Shown: positions 17,695 through 27,155 of the stretch, piece after piece
Layout of the letters: every line of letters starts with the position of its first letter
How positions within the stretch are numbered: position 1 is the first letter of the stretch
Assembly: GCF_004023665.1 (NCBI RefSeq)
Contig: NZ_SAUF01000001.1
Span: 186,001 to 250,000 of the forward strand
Source: Afifella aestuarii
Lineage (GTDB): Bacteria > Pseudomonadota > Alphaproteobacteria > Rhizobiales > Afifellaceae
Length of the DNA stretch: 64,000 bases
Reading direction: 5' to 3'
Translations under genes and position numbers: made by a program
The notes under the pieces: model-generated
What the model was told of the DNA's origin: nothing
The model's database searches: none
The model's input: the letters and a program-made list of their open reading frames with translations, nothing else

Positions 17695-17725
17695 AGAAAA
17701 CGGCCCGGGCGTTGTGCCCGGGCCG
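17695..17725 (-). terminator. Intrinsic terminator of amtB-glnK unit 1
   Basis: CGGCCCGGGC (17701-17710) pairs perfectly with GCCCGGGCCG (17716-17725) around a 5-nt loop. On the minus strand it is followed by GTTTTCTTTTG. It sits 26 nt after the amtB stop. Confidence 0.85.
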
Positions 17726-17750
17726 CATCGCAGAAAGCTTTGTGTGGAAT

Positions 17751-19103
17751 TTAGACGCGCTGCGAGCCGACGCCGAATTCCGGGTAGGCTTCGACGCCGA
17801 TTTCCACCGCGTCGAGACCCAGAGCCTCTTCTTCCTCGCTGACCCTGAGGCCGACGGTGAATTTGAGGACGAGCCAGATGATGGTGCTGACGACGACGCA
17901 GAAGACGCCGATCGAGGCGATGCCGATCGCCTGGGTGACGTAGTTCGTGTCGGCGTTGGACAGCGGCACGATGATCGTGCCCCAGATGCCGGCGACGAGG
18001 TGGACCGGGATGGCACCGACGACGTCGTCGATCTTCAGCTTGTCGAGGAGCGGCACGACCAGGACCACGATGAGGCCACCGACGGCACCGACGAAGAGAG
18101 CGGTCGGCACGGAGGGGGCGAGCGGTTCGGCCGTGATCGAGACGAGACCGGCGAGGGCGCCGTTGAGGGCCATCGTCACGTCGACCTTCTTGTAGACGAC
18201 CTGGGTCAGGATCATCGCCACCACGACGCCCGACGCGGCGGCGAGGTTGGTGTTGACGAAGATGCGCGAGATCGCGGAGGCGTTCTCGAAGCCGTCAAGG
18301 GCAAGCTGGGAGCCGCCGTTGAAGCCGAACCAGCCGAGCCAGAGAATGAACGTGCCGAGCGTGGCGAGCGGGATCGAGGAGCCGGGGAAGGGGTGCACGG
18401 CGCCGTTCGGCCCGAACTTGCCGCGGCGGGCGCCCAGAATGACCGCGCCGGTCAGGGCACACCAGCCACCGACGGAGTGGACGAGCGTGGAACCCGCGAA
18501 GTCGGAGAAGCCCATCTCGGACAGCCAGCCACCGCCCCACTGCCAGGAGCCGGTGATCGGATAGATGATGCCGGTCAGGATCACGGTGAAGATCATGAAC
18601 GGCCACAGCTTGATGCGCTCGGCGAGCGTGCCGGAGACGATGGAGGCTGCGGTGGCGCAGAAGACCATCTGGAAGAACCAGTCTGACGCAGCCGCATAAT
18701 CGCCGCTCGTCTCACTGGCCGGATCCGGGATCGCCTTCGGGATCGGGACGCCGAAATAGCCGCCGTCCACGTTCATGTACATGAGGTTGTAGCCGATCAC
18801 CCAGAACATCAGGCCGGCGACCGAGTAGAGGCCGATGTTCTTGAGGCACTGCATGGAGACGTTCTTGGAGCGTACGAGCCCCGCCTCCAGCATGGCGAAG
18901 CCTGCTGCCATCCACATCACGAGGAAGCCCGTGACGAGGAAAGAAAACGTGTTGAAGGTGAAAGCGATAGCCGCCGCATCGGCGGCCGGAGCAGCCTCGG
19001 CCGCAGGCGCTGCAGCGTCCTGTGCCAGGGCCGGCTGCACGGCGGCGATGGCGGCAATGGCCGCAATCGCCGGCACCGCCTTAAGCCAGTGTTTGTTCTT
19101 CAT
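17751..19103 (-). CDS. amtB: Ammonium transporter, Amt family (copy 1)
   Basis: Amt proteins are trimeric membrane channels for ammonium. The 450-residue product has a signal peptide and an Ala-rich leader up to about residue 45, then about 11 membrane segments. The pore histidines are present in DFAGSTLVHSVGG and AIPVHLVAGIWGT, and the family motif GWFGFNGGSQ is intact. The HLVAGIWGT pattern marks a different Amt subgroup from the second copy 0.7 kb upstream (FGVHAVGGIVG). ATG 19103 is preceded by GAGAGGGA. The gene follows glnK with a 35-nt gap, so the pair forms one operon ending in the terminator at 17695-17725. Confidence 0.95.
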   Translation of the reverse strand: MKNKHWLKAVPAIAAIAAIAAVQPALAQDAAAPAAEAAPAADAAAIAFTFNTFSFLVTGFLVMWMAAGFAMLEAGLVRSKNVSMQCLKNIGLYSVAGLMFWVIGYNLMYMNVDGGYFGVPIPKAIPDPASETSGDYAAASDWFFQMVFCATAASIVSGTLAERIKLWPFMIFTVILTGIIYPITGSWQWGGGWLSEMGFSDFAGSTLVHSVGGWCALTGAVILGARRGKFGPNGAVHPFPGSSIPLATLGTFILWLGWFGFNGGSQLALDGFENASAISRIFVNTNLAAASGVVVAMILTQVVYKKVDVTMALNGALAGLVSITAEPLAPSVPTALFVGAVGGLIVVLVVPLLDKLKIDDVVGAIPVHLVAGIWGTIIVPLSNADTNYVTQAIGIASIGVFCVVVSTIIWLVLKFTVGLRVSEEEEALGLDAVEIGVEAYPEFGVGSQRV

Positions 19104-19138
19104 GAAGTGTCCCTCTCTCCCGTTCTCCGACGTCATCG

Positions 19139-19549
<411 letters not shown>

Positions 19550-19563
19550 TTACGCGCCTTTCT

Positions 19564-19580
19564 TTACAAGCCGCGTGCCA
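19564..19580 (-). promoter_or_regulatory. Sigma-54 (RpoN) promoter for glnK-amtB unit 1
   Basis: On the minus strand the sequence reads TGGCACG-CGGC-TTGTA. The -24 element is a perfect match and the spacing is correct. The -12 element has TTGT instead of the consensus TTGC. It lies 87 nt upstream of the glnK start. NtrC/RpoN control of glnK-amtB is established in proteobacteria. Confidence 0.65.
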
Positions 19581-19679
19581 GAATCGGGAACAATTTGCTA
19601 AGTGCCGTGAGTCACTTACGGAATCCCCACAAACTGGAGCGGTTTGCAGGTCGCGTCGTGAAAATTGCCTACGAGATGT

Positions 19680-19697
19680 GCAAAATTGCCATTTTGC
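19680..19697. promoter_or_regulatory. Inverted repeat at enhancer distance, candidate NtrC site
   Basis: GCAAAA-TTGCCA-TTTTGC is a perfect 6-bp dyad about 100-115 bp upstream of the sigma-54-like element, where NtrC sites usually sit. It does not closely match the TGCACC-N5-GGTGCA consensus, so the assignment rests mainly on position. Confidence 0.35.
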
Positions 19698-19779
19698 TTA
19701 AAGTTGCGCCAGTCAATACGGCAGCAGGGCGGCGCAAAGACGGCAGAAGAGAGTAGTGGGGCTGGTCTCTTCGCCAAGG

Positions 19780-19813
19780 GCAAAAATAAAACCCGGCCGC
19801 AGCGCGGCCGGGT
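19780..19813 (-). terminator. Intrinsic terminator of amtB copy 2
   Basis: A near-perfect G/C stem (CCCGGCCG with CGGCCGGG, 19792-19812) is followed on the minus strand by TTTTATTTTTG. It lies 26 nt past the amtB copy 2 stop, separating the two glnK-amtB units transcriptionally. Confidence 0.88.
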
Positions 19814-19838
19814 CCTTCGATAACGTGCTCGCGGGTGA

Positions 19839-21146
19839 TTACTGAACCACTTCGCCGTGAAGATTGACGTCGAGACCCTCGGTTTCGACTTCCGGCGAGA
19901 CGCGGGTGCCGACCGTGATATCGATGACTTTCAGGATCACGAACGAGCAGATGGCCGTCCAGGCGATCGTCGCCGCGATGCCGTAGACCTGCGTCATCAC
20001 CTGGCCCGCATTGCCTTCGATGAGGCCCGGCGTGCCGCCGATCGCTTCGCGGGCGAAGACGCCGGTCAGAAGAGCTCCGACGATGCCGCCGACAGCGTGG
20101 ACGCCGAAGGCGTCGAGCGAATCGTCATAGCCGAGCATCGGTTTCAGCCAGACCACCGCCCACAGGCAGACGAGGCCGGCGGCAGCGCCGATGATGAGCG
20201 CCCCGGTCGGATCGACGAAGCCCGAGGCCGGGGTGATGGCGACGAGGCCTGCCACGGCGCCGGAAATGATGCCGAGGACGCTCGGTTTGCCGCGCACGGC
20301 CCATTCGCCGAACATCCAGGCAAGAGCAGCAGTCGCCGTGGCGATCTGCGTCACCGCCATCGCCATGCCGGCAGTGCCGTTGGCGGCCAGCGCGGAGCCT
20401 GCGTTGAAGCCGAACCAGCCGACCCACAGAAGCGAGGCACCGATGATCGACAGGACGAGGTTGTGCGGCGCCATGTTCTCCGAGCCGAAGCCGCGGCGTT
20501 TGCCGAGAACGAGGGCTGCCACGAGGCCGGCGACACCGGCATTGATGTGGACGACCGTGCCGCCCGCGAAGTCGAGCACGCCCGCATTGGCAAGAAAGCC
20601 GCCGCCCCAGACCCAATGGGTGACGGGGGCATAAACGATGAGGCTCCACAAGCCGATGAACCACAGCATGGCCGAGAACTTCATGCGGTCGGCGAAAGCG
20701 CCAGTGATGAGGGCCGGCGTGATGATGGCGAAGGTCATCTGGAAGGTCATGAAGACCGTCTCGGGGATGGTGCCGCTCAAGGCGTCGCTGCCGACGCCCG
20801 CCAGAAGCATTTTCGACAAGCCGCCGACATAGGCGTTGAAGGCGCCCCCGTCGGTGAAGGCCAGCGAATAGCCGCATACCATCCAAAGAACCGTCGCCAG
20901 GCAGCAGATGGCGAAGCTTTGCATGGCGGTTGCCAGAACGTTCTTTTTACGCACCATGCCGCCGTAAAACAGCGCGAGCCCGGGTATCGTCATCATCAGC
21001 ACGAGTGCGGTCGATGTCAGCATCCAGGCGGTGTCGCCGCTGTCGAGAGCGGGCTCGGTCGCGTCCTGGGCCCAACTCGGCTCGACACCGAGCAAGGCAA
21101 AGGCGCCGATCAGGCCCGCCCCCCATAAAATTCCCCGCTTGTTCAT
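19839..21146 (-). CDS. amtB: Ammonium transporter, Amt family (copy 2)
   Basis: The 435-residue Amt channel resembles E. coli AmtB more closely than copy 1 does. It has a signal peptide (MNKRGILWGAGLIGAFALLG), about 11 membrane segments, the pore histidines in FAGGTVVHINAG and FGVHAVGGIVG, and GWFGFNAGSA. The C-terminal tail VGTRVSPEVETEGLDVNLHG is the segment that docks GlnK in E. coli. It follows glnK copy 2 by 32 nt and ends at a strong terminator. Confidence 0.96.
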   Translation of the reverse strand: MNKRGILWGAGLIGAFALLGVEPSWAQDATEPALDSGDTAWMLTSTALVLMMTIPGLALFYGGMVRKKNVLATAMQSFAICCLATVLWMVCGYSLAFTDGGAFNAYVGGLSKMLLAGVGSDALSGTIPETVFMTFQMTFAIITPALITGAFADRMKFSAMLWFIGLWSLIVYAPVTHWVWGGGFLANAGVLDFAGGTVVHINAGVAGLVAALVLGKRRGFGSENMAPHNLVLSIIGASLLWVGWFGFNAGSALAANGTAGMAMAVTQIATATAALAWMFGEWAVRGKPSVLGIISGAVAGLVAITPASGFVDPTGALIIGAAAGLVCLWAVVWLKPMLGYDDSLDAFGVHAVGGIVGALLTGVFAREAIGGTPGLIEGNAGQVMTQVYGIAATIAWTAICSFVILKVIDITVGTRVSPEVETEGLDVNLHGEVVQ

Positions 21147-21178
21147 TGACTGTCCTCTCTCCCAAAAGCCTGTTGCCG

Positions 21179-21517
21179 TCAGAGCGCCTCGTTGTCGGTC
21201 TCTCCCGTGCGGATGCGGACCGCCTGTTCGACGTTGACGACGAAAATCTTGCCGTCGCCAATTTGACCGCTTTCGGCGGCGGCCGTGATGGCTGCGACCG
21301 CGCGGCTCGCGCTCGCAGCCTCGACGACGACTTCGATCTTCAGCTTCGGCAGAAAGCTGACTGCATATTCCGTGCCGCGGTAAACTTCCGTGTGTCCCTT
21401 CTGGCGTCCGTAGCCCTTCACCTCAGAGACGGTGAGGCCCTGGACGCCGATTTCGGTAAGGGCATCGCGCACTGCATCGAGCCGGAACGGCTTGATGATC
21501 GCCATGATCAGTTTCAT
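21179..21517 (-). CDS. glnK: PII nitrogen-regulatory protein GlnK (copy 2)
   Basis: The 112-residue PII protein has T-loop GHTEVYRGTEYAV with Tyr51 and the conserved [16 protein letters not shown] end. Differences from copy 1 cluster in residues about 65-90, while the T-loop and the C-terminus are nearly identical. It is the first gene of the second glnK-amtB unit. I do not see a sigma-54 element upstream of it, unlike copy 1. Confidence 0.96.
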   Translation of the reverse strand: MKLIMAIIKPFRLDAVRDALTEIGVQGLTVSEVKGYGRQKGHTEVYRGTEYAVSFLPKLKIEVVVEAASASRAVAAITAAAESGQIGDGKIFVVNVEQAVRIRTGETDNEAL

Positions 21518-21738
21518 CGCTTCGATCTCCCCAGCTGCGGCGGCGCGGGCGAGGCTCAGCGCTGCCCGTTCTTTGTGCCGCCGTGGTTGCGCCTGCCACT
21601 ATCGACGCTCCCGCAAGGATGCGGGCTGCGGCATAATGCTTGAGCATTCGCCGCGCCGACGGGCAGGGCTTCTCTGGGTTCTGGAGAGGTGAAAGATGCG
21701 ATCCGCGCCCTCAGGCGCGTCAGTTGCCTAAGAAAGCA

Positions 21739-22611
21739 TCACTCTTTTCGCGGGCGTGGCCGGATGAGACCTTCCTGGGCAACGGAGGCCACGAGCGTGC
21801 CGTCACGCGTGTAGATCGCGCCCAGCGACAGGCCGCGGGCGGAGGAGGCCGACGGACTCGTCTGGGTGTAGAGAAGCCAGTTGGTGGCGTCGAAGGGGCG
21901 ATGGAACCACATCGCGTGGTCGAGGCTTGCCACCTGCATGTCGACGGAGAAAACCGAACGTCCATGCGGAAAGAGCGCCGTATCGAGGAGCGTCATATCC
22001 GAGGCGTAAGCGAGGGCGCATTTGTGCAGGGCGCTGATGGCCGGGATCGGCCCGTTGGCGCGGAACCACACGTCCTGGCGCGGCGGCAGGGCGCGTCGCG
22101 CCACGTAATGATCGAGATCGACGGGGCGGAACTCGATCGGGCGCTCGCGGCTCCAATAGGCTTTGACCGCGTCGGGCGCCTGGCTCTTCATCACCAGCTC
22201 TTTGAACTCTGCCTCCGACATCAAATCCTCAGGGGCCGGCACGTCCGGCATGGGCCGTTGATGCTCAAAGCCGCCTTCTTCCTTCTGGAAGGACGCCGAC
22301 ATGGTGAAGATCGCTTCGCCATGCTGGACGGCGATGACGTTGCGGGTCAAAAAGCTCGAGCCGTCCCGGATGCGGTCGACCTCGTAGATGATCGGGACCG
22401 TGGGATCGCCGGGGCGCAGGAAATAGCCGTGCAGCGAATGGGCGTGCCGGTCGAGGGGCGCCGTGCGCGTGGCCGCGACCAATGCCTGTCCGATCACCTG
22501 GCCCCCGAAGACGCGCTGCCAACCCGACTGCGGGCTGCGGCCCCTAAAGAGGTTGTGCTCCAGCGTCTCCAGGTCGAGAATGTCGAGCAAGGTTTGAATT
22601 CCGTCCGTCAT
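21739..22611 (-). CDS. tesB: Acyl-CoA thioesterase II (TesB)
   Basis: TesB hydrolyses medium- and long-chain acyl-CoA. The 290-residue double-hotdog protein contains QRVFGGQVIGQALVAA, HSLHGYFLRPGDP and the second hotdog DLDHAMWFHRPFDATNWLLY with the catalytic Asp region, and ends LVASVAQEGLIR, as TesB does. ATG 22611 (MTDGIQTLLDILDLE) is preferred. An upstream in-frame start would read through the intergenic region shared with the divergent hydroxylase gene. Confidence 0.94.
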   Translation of the reverse strand: MTDGIQTLLDILDLETLEHNLFRGRSPQSGWQRVFGGQVIGQALVAATRTAPLDRHAHSLHGYFLRPGDPTVPIIYEVDRIRDGSSFLTRNVIAVQHGEAIFTMSASFQKEEGGFEHQRPMPDVPAPEDLMSEAEFKELVMKSQAPDAVKAYWSRERPIEFRPVDLDHYVARRALPPRQDVWFRANGPIPAISALHKCALAYASDMTLLDTALFPHGRSVFSVDMQVASLDHAMWFHRPFDATNWLLYTQTSPSASSARGLSLGAIYTRDGTLVASVAQEGLIRPRPRKE

Positions 22612-22780
22612 GTTGATGAACCCGGAGCATAATCCTAAGGCGGGATCGGCAGAGCCGAAGCGGGCGCAACCGTTGTCGCGCGGCGCCTGGAAGTCAAGAA
22701 GGGCGTAAGTCAAGCAGGGCGAAAGCCTGAACAGAGATGGCGGCGTGGCCGTCGCGGATAATTGGAAGAAGAGGGCGAGA

Positions 22781-24007
22781 ATGGCGGACAGCAAGCGTGC
22801 GGATGTGGTGATTGCGGGTGGTGGGTCGGCCGGGCTTACGGCGGCGCTTGCCATCAAGCGCGGCGCGCCGGACCTCGATGTCATGCTCATCGATGCCGCC
22901 GGGAGAAAACCTGCCGGCGCCGATCAAAGGGCCTCTGCGATCGCGGCGGCTGCCAAGCGCATGCTCGAGACGCTCGGTGTCTGGGGGCACGTGGCCGACG
23001 AGGCGCAGCCGATCAACGCCATGGAGATCACCGACAGCGCCACCGGCGATGCCGTGCGCCCGATTTTCCTCACCTTCCAGGAGCCGCTCTCCGATGGCGA
23101 ACCCTTCGCGCATATGGTGCCGAATGGCGTTTTGACCGGGGCCTTGCAGGACGCGAGCGTTGCGGCGGGCATTGAGATCGTCGCCCCGGAGACGGTGCGG
23201 GATTTCACCGTCGAGGGAAGCTCAGTCGCGCTTTCGCTTGGTTCCGGCAAACGGGTCGATGCGCGCCTTCTCGTCGCCGCCGACGGCGTGCGATCGGGGC
23301 TGCGTGGCAAGGCCGGGATCGCCACCGTCTCCTGGCGCTACAAGCAGATGGCGATCGTGGTCACGGTCGCGCATGAGCGGCCCCATCACGGTGTCGCCCG
23401 GGAGCATTTTCTGCCCTCAGGGCCCTTTGCCATTCTGCCGCTCAAGGGCAATCGTTCCTCTCTCGTCTGGACCGAGCGCGAGGCCGACGCCAAAAAGCTC
23501 CTCGCCGAAGACGAGTTCGTGTTTCAGATCGAGCTGGAGCGGCGCTTCGGCCATCATCTTGGCGAGCTTTCGCTCGACGGTCCGCGGCAGGGCTATCCGC
23601 TCGGGCTCACGCTGGCGCGCGATTTCGTGCGTCCGCATTTCGCGCTTCTCGGCGATGCGGCGCACGGCATTCATCCGGTTGCCGGCCAGGGACTCAATCT
23701 CGGTTTCCGGGATGCGGCGGCGCTTGCGGAGATCGTTGTCGATGCCAATCGACTCGGTCTCGATATCGGGCATATCGAGACCTTGAAGCGCTATGAACAA
23801 TGGCGCCGGTTCGACAGCTGGCAGATGGGCGTGACGACCGATGTCCTCAACCGGCTCTTCTCCAAGGAAAACAAGATGCTGCGGACGGCCCGCTCGGTCG
23901 GCCTCGGGATCGTCGACCGTCTGCCCTTCCTGAAGCAGAATTTCATCAAAGAGGCGGCTGGCCTTGGCGGCGAACTGCCCCGGCTGATGCGCGGCGAGGC
24001 GCTTTAG
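22781..24007 (+). CDS. UbiH/UbiF/COQ6-type FAD-dependent hydroxylase
   Basis: Members hydroxylate the aromatic ring in ubiquinone biosynthesis. The 408-residue protein has the Rossmann motif VVIAGGGSAGLTAALAI at the N-terminus, a middle DG motif LLVAADGVRSGLR, and the FAD-pyrophosphate motif LLGDAAHGIHPVAGQGLNLG. It cannot be assigned to one ring position (C5, C6 or C1) from sequence alone. ATG 22781 directly precedes ADVVIAGGG. A GTG at 22745 would add 12 residues. It is convergent with the TetR gene (14 nt apart). Confidence 0.9.
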   Translation: MADSKRADVVIAGGGSAGLTAALAIKRGAPDLDVMLIDAAGRKPAGADQRASAIAAAAKRMLETLGVWGHVADEAQPINAMEITDSATGDAVRPIFLTFQEPLSDGEPFAHMVPNGVLTGALQDASVAAGIEIVAPETVRDFTVEGSSVALSLGSGKRVDARLLVAADGVRSGLRGKAGIATVSWRYKQMAIVVTVAHERPHHGVAREHFLPSGPFAILPLKGNRSSLVWTEREADAKKLLAEDEFVFQIELERRFGHHLGELSLDGPRQGYPLGLTLARDFVRPHFALLGDAAHGIHPVAGQGLNLGFRDAAALAEIVVDANRLGLDIGHIETLKRYEQWRRFDSWQMGVTTDVLNRLFSKENKMLRTARSVGLGIVDRLPFLKQNFIKEAAGLGGELPRLMRGEAL

Positions 24008-24021
24008 CGCGGGCGAATGCG

Positions 24022-24666
24022 CTAGAAGCCTGTCGTTCGTCCCGGAGCGGCTGAGAGCGGAGCTCCAGCTCTCTCGCCACTGAGGTTCTGTCGTGCCGCC
24101 TCGCGGAAAAGCTCGCGCATATCCTGAAGCGCCTGCCTGAGCGGTGCCTCGTCGCGGCGCGCTTCGGCGAGGGCAATGCCGCCCTGCCACAGAATCAAGG
24201 CTTTGGCCGCAGATGCCTGAGCGTCGGCCGGGCTCGCGCCGATGCGTGCCAGCTCGTTTGTGAGCCATGCTTCAAGATGGGCGAGGATTGCGGCGGCCCG
24301 TGCCGATGCCTCGGGAGCCGGATCGCGAAACTCCGCCGAGGCTCTGCGGATCGGACAGCCGCGCTCGGTGCGTGTGGCGACGGAATGCGAGAGAAGATCG
24401 ACGAGGGCGACGAGACGCGCGTCAGGGGCGTCCGCCGCTTCGGCGATCTCCTCGAGCGCCGCTTGCATCTGCTCGGCCATGATTGCTGCGACGGCCTCGG
24501 CGAGAGCCGCCTTGGAGCGAAAATAATAATAGATGTTGCCGAGCGGAACGCCCGCTGCCGCTCCGATCTCGGCGAGCGAGGTCGTCGCAAAACCCTTCTG
24601 CCAGAAGAGATCGGCAGCGGCGTTGACGAGCCGCTCGCGGCTTTCCGCGCCGCGCTTTTTTGCCAC
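24022..24666 (-). CDS. TetR/AcrR-family transcriptional regulator
   Basis: The 214-residue repressor-type regulator has an N-terminal helix-turn-helix (TTSLAEIGAAAGVPLGNIYY followed by YFRSKAAL) and a C-terminal ligand and dimerisation region with RGCPIRRASAEF, close to the YcdC/NemR-like subgroup with the conserved cysteine. The ligand is unknown. It lies 20 nt after the Trm112 gene on the same strand, so it may be read through from that operon. Confidence 0.9.
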   Translation of the reverse strand: MAKKRGAESRERLVNAAADLFWQKGFATTSLAEIGAAAGVPLGNIYYYFRSKAALAEAVAAIMAEQMQAALEEIAEAADAPDARLVALVDLLSHSVATRTERGCPIRRASAEFRDPAPEASARAAAILAHLEAWLTNELARIGASPADAQASAAKALILWQGGIALAEARRDEAPLRQALQDMRELFREAARQNLSGERAGAPLSAAPGRTTGF

Positions 24667-24686
24667 CTGCGCCCCCCTGCTTCCGC

Positions 24687-24908
24687 CTAATCTTCCAGGC
24701 GACGGGCCTCTTCTTCAAGCAGAATCGGAATGCCGTCGCGGATCGGATAGGCAAGCCTGGCAGCGCGGCTGACGAGCTCCTGTCGCTCGCGATCGTATTC
24801 GAGCGTCGTGCGGGTGACCGGGCAGACGAGAATTTCCAAGAGCTTCGGATCGACCTGACGCCGGCTTGACGTTTCATCCGGCGGTCTGGCGGCCTCTTCG
24901 CGCATCAT
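24687..24908 (-). CDS. Trm112/UPF0434-family small protein
   Basis: The 73-residue protein matches the YcaR/UPF0434 family, related to eukaryotic Trm112 zinc-binding methyltransferase activators: [20 protein letters not shown] followed by [16 protein letters not shown]. Only one of the zinc-type cysteine pairs is recognisable (Cys in LVCPVT), as in many alphaproteobacterial members. The tandem ATG at 24908/24905 is placed behind AGGAGGAGAGG, which decides the start over an ATG at 24923. Confidence 0.9.
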   Translation of the reverse strand: MMREEAARPPDETSSRRQVDPKLLEILVCPVTRTTLEYDRERQELVSRAARLAYPIRDGIPILLEEEARRLED

Positions 24909-24940
24909 CCTCTCCTCCTGCATGTTCTCGTCTCGACCCA

Positions 24941-25615
24941 CTATTGCACGGGTGCCTGATCGTGCGAGCCTGCCAGCGACAATTCGGCGATGGCGATCAA
25001 CGTCTCCGCCCGCTCTTTCAGGCTCGGTGCCTCCAGAAGCGCCTGCTTTTCGGCTGGGCCCCACGGGCTCATCATGCACAAAGCTGTGAGCAGGCCGACA
25101 TTCGAGGCGCGTTCGACGCTTTCCCAATCGGCTTCGAGGTCATGGGCGGTGAGATAGCTGCGGAACGCCGAAAGAAGGGCCGTCCGATCGATCTCCTCCT
25201 CGCCCTGGCGCGGCTGAAGATCGGACGTGAACTTCTCAAAACACACCTGACAGGCGCGGTAGTCGGCTTCCGTTTCAAGCTCCTGCCGGATCACGAAGCG
25301 CGATACGCCGGTGAGGGTCACGAGATAGCGTCCATCACCCGTTTCGGCGATCTGGGTCAGCCGCCCGGCGCAGCCCACCTGGCAGAGAGGGGCCGTGTGA
25401 CAATCCTCACTGCACCCGATCACCGGCTGGATCATCCCGATGAGCCGCTCTCCGCGCAGCGCGTCGTCGATCATGGCGACGTAGCGCGGCTCGAAGATGT
25501 TCAGCGGCAATTGCCCGCTCGGCAGCAGCAAGGCGCCGGAGAGCGGGAACACCGGGATCCTGTCGGGAAGGTCGGATGGATCTCTGTAACAGCGATTTCC
25601 GGCCTGGATGGCCAT
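24941..25615 (-). CDS. LON peptidase N-terminal-domain protein
   Basis: The 224-residue protein consists of the LON substrate-binding domain alone ([33 protein letters not shown]) with a helical C-terminus. There is no AAA or protease domain, so it is not a protease. Stand-alone LonN proteins are common in alphaproteobacteria and have no established role. A local oddity is four cysteines at spacing C-x3-C-x5-C-x3-C in [19 protein letters not shown], plus a further C-x2-C. ATG 25615 is chosen. A TTG at 25624 is less likely. Confidence 0.88.
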   Translation of the reverse strand: MAIQAGNRCYRDPSDLPDRIPVFPLSGALLLPSGQLPLNIFEPRYVAMIDDALRGERLIGMIQPVIGCSEDCHTAPLCQVGCAGRLTQIAETGDGRYLVTLTGVSRFVIRQELETEADYRACQVCFEKFTSDLQPRQGEEEIDRTALLSAFRSYLTAHDLEADWESVERASNVGLLTALCMMSPWGPAEKQALLEAPSLKERAETLIAIAELSLAGSHDQAPVQ

Positions 25616-25650
25616 TCGCAACACCTCGTCAAATGCTTTCCAGTCTAGAA

Positions 25651-26583
25651 CTAGGCGAAAAGCAGAGACGACAAGCGCTGACGGGACTTAGCCGTCGCCG
25701 GATCCTTGTTTCCCCAGGCTTCGAAGAACTGCACAAGCTGCTTGCGCGCCGCCTGATCGTTCCATTCGCGGTCGCGGCGCACGATCTCGAGGAGACATTC
25801 CGCCGCGCCCATGCGATCGCCACGTGCATTGAGGATGAGTGCCAGGTCGAAGCGCGCCTGATGGTCTGCGGGATCCTGCTCGAGCCGTGCTTTGAGGGCG
25901 TTGGGATCGCCGAGGCTTTCAGATTGCTCCGCCAGTTCGAGCGCTGCGCGCGCCTGCACGAGAGCTTCGTTGTTGGCGAGCGCTGGTTCGATCCCGTCGA
26001 GTAGCGCCCGTGCCGCATCGAGATTGTGGAGGCTGATCTCGCAGCGGACGAGGCCGGCCAGGGCTGCCGCGTTCTCCGGCTCTTCCTGCAGTGTCTGGGC
26101 ATAGAGATTGGCAGCCCCTGCCGGATTGCCGCCTTCCAGTTCGGCATCTGCCGCGGCGAGGGCTGCCTCGGCGGAGCTCGGTCCGACGGGTCCCGCAATC
26201 CGCTGCAGGAAATCCATGACCTGGCTTTCGGGAAGAGCGCCCATGAAGCCGTCGAGAGGCTGGCCGTCCTTGAACGCGATCACGGCCGGGATGGAGCGAA
26301 TCCCGAGCTGGCCGGCGATCTCCGGGTGATCGTCGATGTTCATCTTGACGAGCTTCACCTTGCCGCGGGCCTTCTTCACCGCGGCTTCGAGGATCGGCGT
26401 CAGCTGCTTGCACGGGCCGCACCAGGGGGCCCAGAAATCGACCAGAACCGGAACCTCGCGCGAGGCCTCCATGACGTCGGCGCGAAAGGCCTGCGTGGTG
26501 GTCTCCTTGATGAGACCGGAGGTGTCGTTTTGGGACTGCGGGGCGCTCGTCTGGCCGCCGAGGATGAATCCTTCTGCGCTCAT
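25651..26583 (-). CDS. Thioredoxin-TPR protein (CnoX/YbbN type)
   Basis: The 310-residue product has an N-terminal thioredoxin fold with the active site WAPWCGPCKQL (Cys55 and Cys58) and a C-terminal run of TPR-like helices (about residues 140-305). This is the CnoX/YbbN architecture. E. coli CnoX has lost the redox cysteines and works as a holdase. Here both are present, as in Caulobacter and many alphaproteobacteria. ATG 26583 is the conserved start. It is part of the closely spaced minus-strand cluster from the deacylase to Trm112. Confidence 0.92.
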   Translation of the reverse strand: MSAEGFILGGQTSAPQSQNDTSGLIKETTTQAFRADVMEASREVPVLVDFWAPWCGPCKQLTPILEAAVKKARGKVKLVKMNIDDHPEIAGQLGIRSIPAVIAFKDGQPLDGFMGALPESQVMDFLQRIAGPVGPSSAEAALAAADAELEGGNPAGAANLYAQTLQEEPENAAALAGLVRCEISLHNLDAARALLDGIEPALANNEALVQARAALELAEQSESLGDPNALKARLEQDPADHQARFDLALILNARGDRMGAAECLLEIVRRDREWNDQAARKQLVQFFEAWGNKDPATAKSRQRLSSLLFA

Positions 26584-26645
26584 TTGCGGCTTCCTTCCAT
26601 GTGTCGTGGCGATATGTGGCGATCGTAGCCGGGAAAGCAATCGGG

Positions 26646-27155
26646 TCAGGCGTCGCCTTGAGGGGCGATGTCGCCGCGCGCCCGCCTGTCGCTCGAGCTT
26701 TCATCGCAGAGGGCGAGTTCAAGGATGGGTCGTGTCCATGAGACGGGCCCGGACGCTGGCTCCTGACCAACGACCCGCGCGCCCATCTTTTCGTAGAAGG
26801 CCTGCGCCGGCGGATGCGAGATGATCTTGATGGCTCGGATGCCGCGCGCGGCCGCTTCACGCTTCAAATCGGCGATGAGGGCCGCGCCCAGCCCGGTTCC
26901 CTGCGCCTCGTTGGCGACGAAGAGGAGATCGAGTTCCGGCGCCGGCGTCGTCGTCAGGCTGTAATAGCCCAGGATTTTGCCGGCCTGTTCCGCCAGGATG
27001 AAGATGTCCTTGGCGATCTGGGCTTCACTGATCGCATAGCCGTCGAGCATCGCCCGGTAGTGCCCGCGATAGGCGGCGGAGGCCTGCGTCAGGGCGTTGA
27101 GGGCGGCGCGGTCCTGCTTTTCAGCGCGACGCAGGATGATCGGATCAGGCCGCAT
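26646..27155 (-). CDS. GNAT-family N-acetyltransferase
   Basis: The 169-residue single GNAT domain has the acetyl-CoA pyrophosphate loop region LDLLFVANEAQGTGLGAALI (motif A, Q-x-x-G-x-G/A) and the C-terminal AQAFYEKMGARVVG. The substrate is unknown. Its 5' end overlaps the upstream deacylase gene by 11 nt, so translation is coupled. I cannot assign a pathway. Confidence 0.9.
   Translation of the reverse strand: MRPDPIILRRAEKQDRAALNALTQASAAYRGHYRAMLDGYAISEAQIAKDIFILAEQAGKILGYYSLTTTPAPELDLLFVANEAQGTGLGAALIADLKREAAARGIRAIKIISHPPAQAFYEKMGARVVGQEPASGPVSWTRPILELALCDESSSDRRARGDIAPQGDA

Noticed and set aside
21518-21738. Sigma-54 promoter before glnK copy 2
   Set aside because: No TGGCAC-N5-TTGC-like element with correct spacing could be found on the minus strand.
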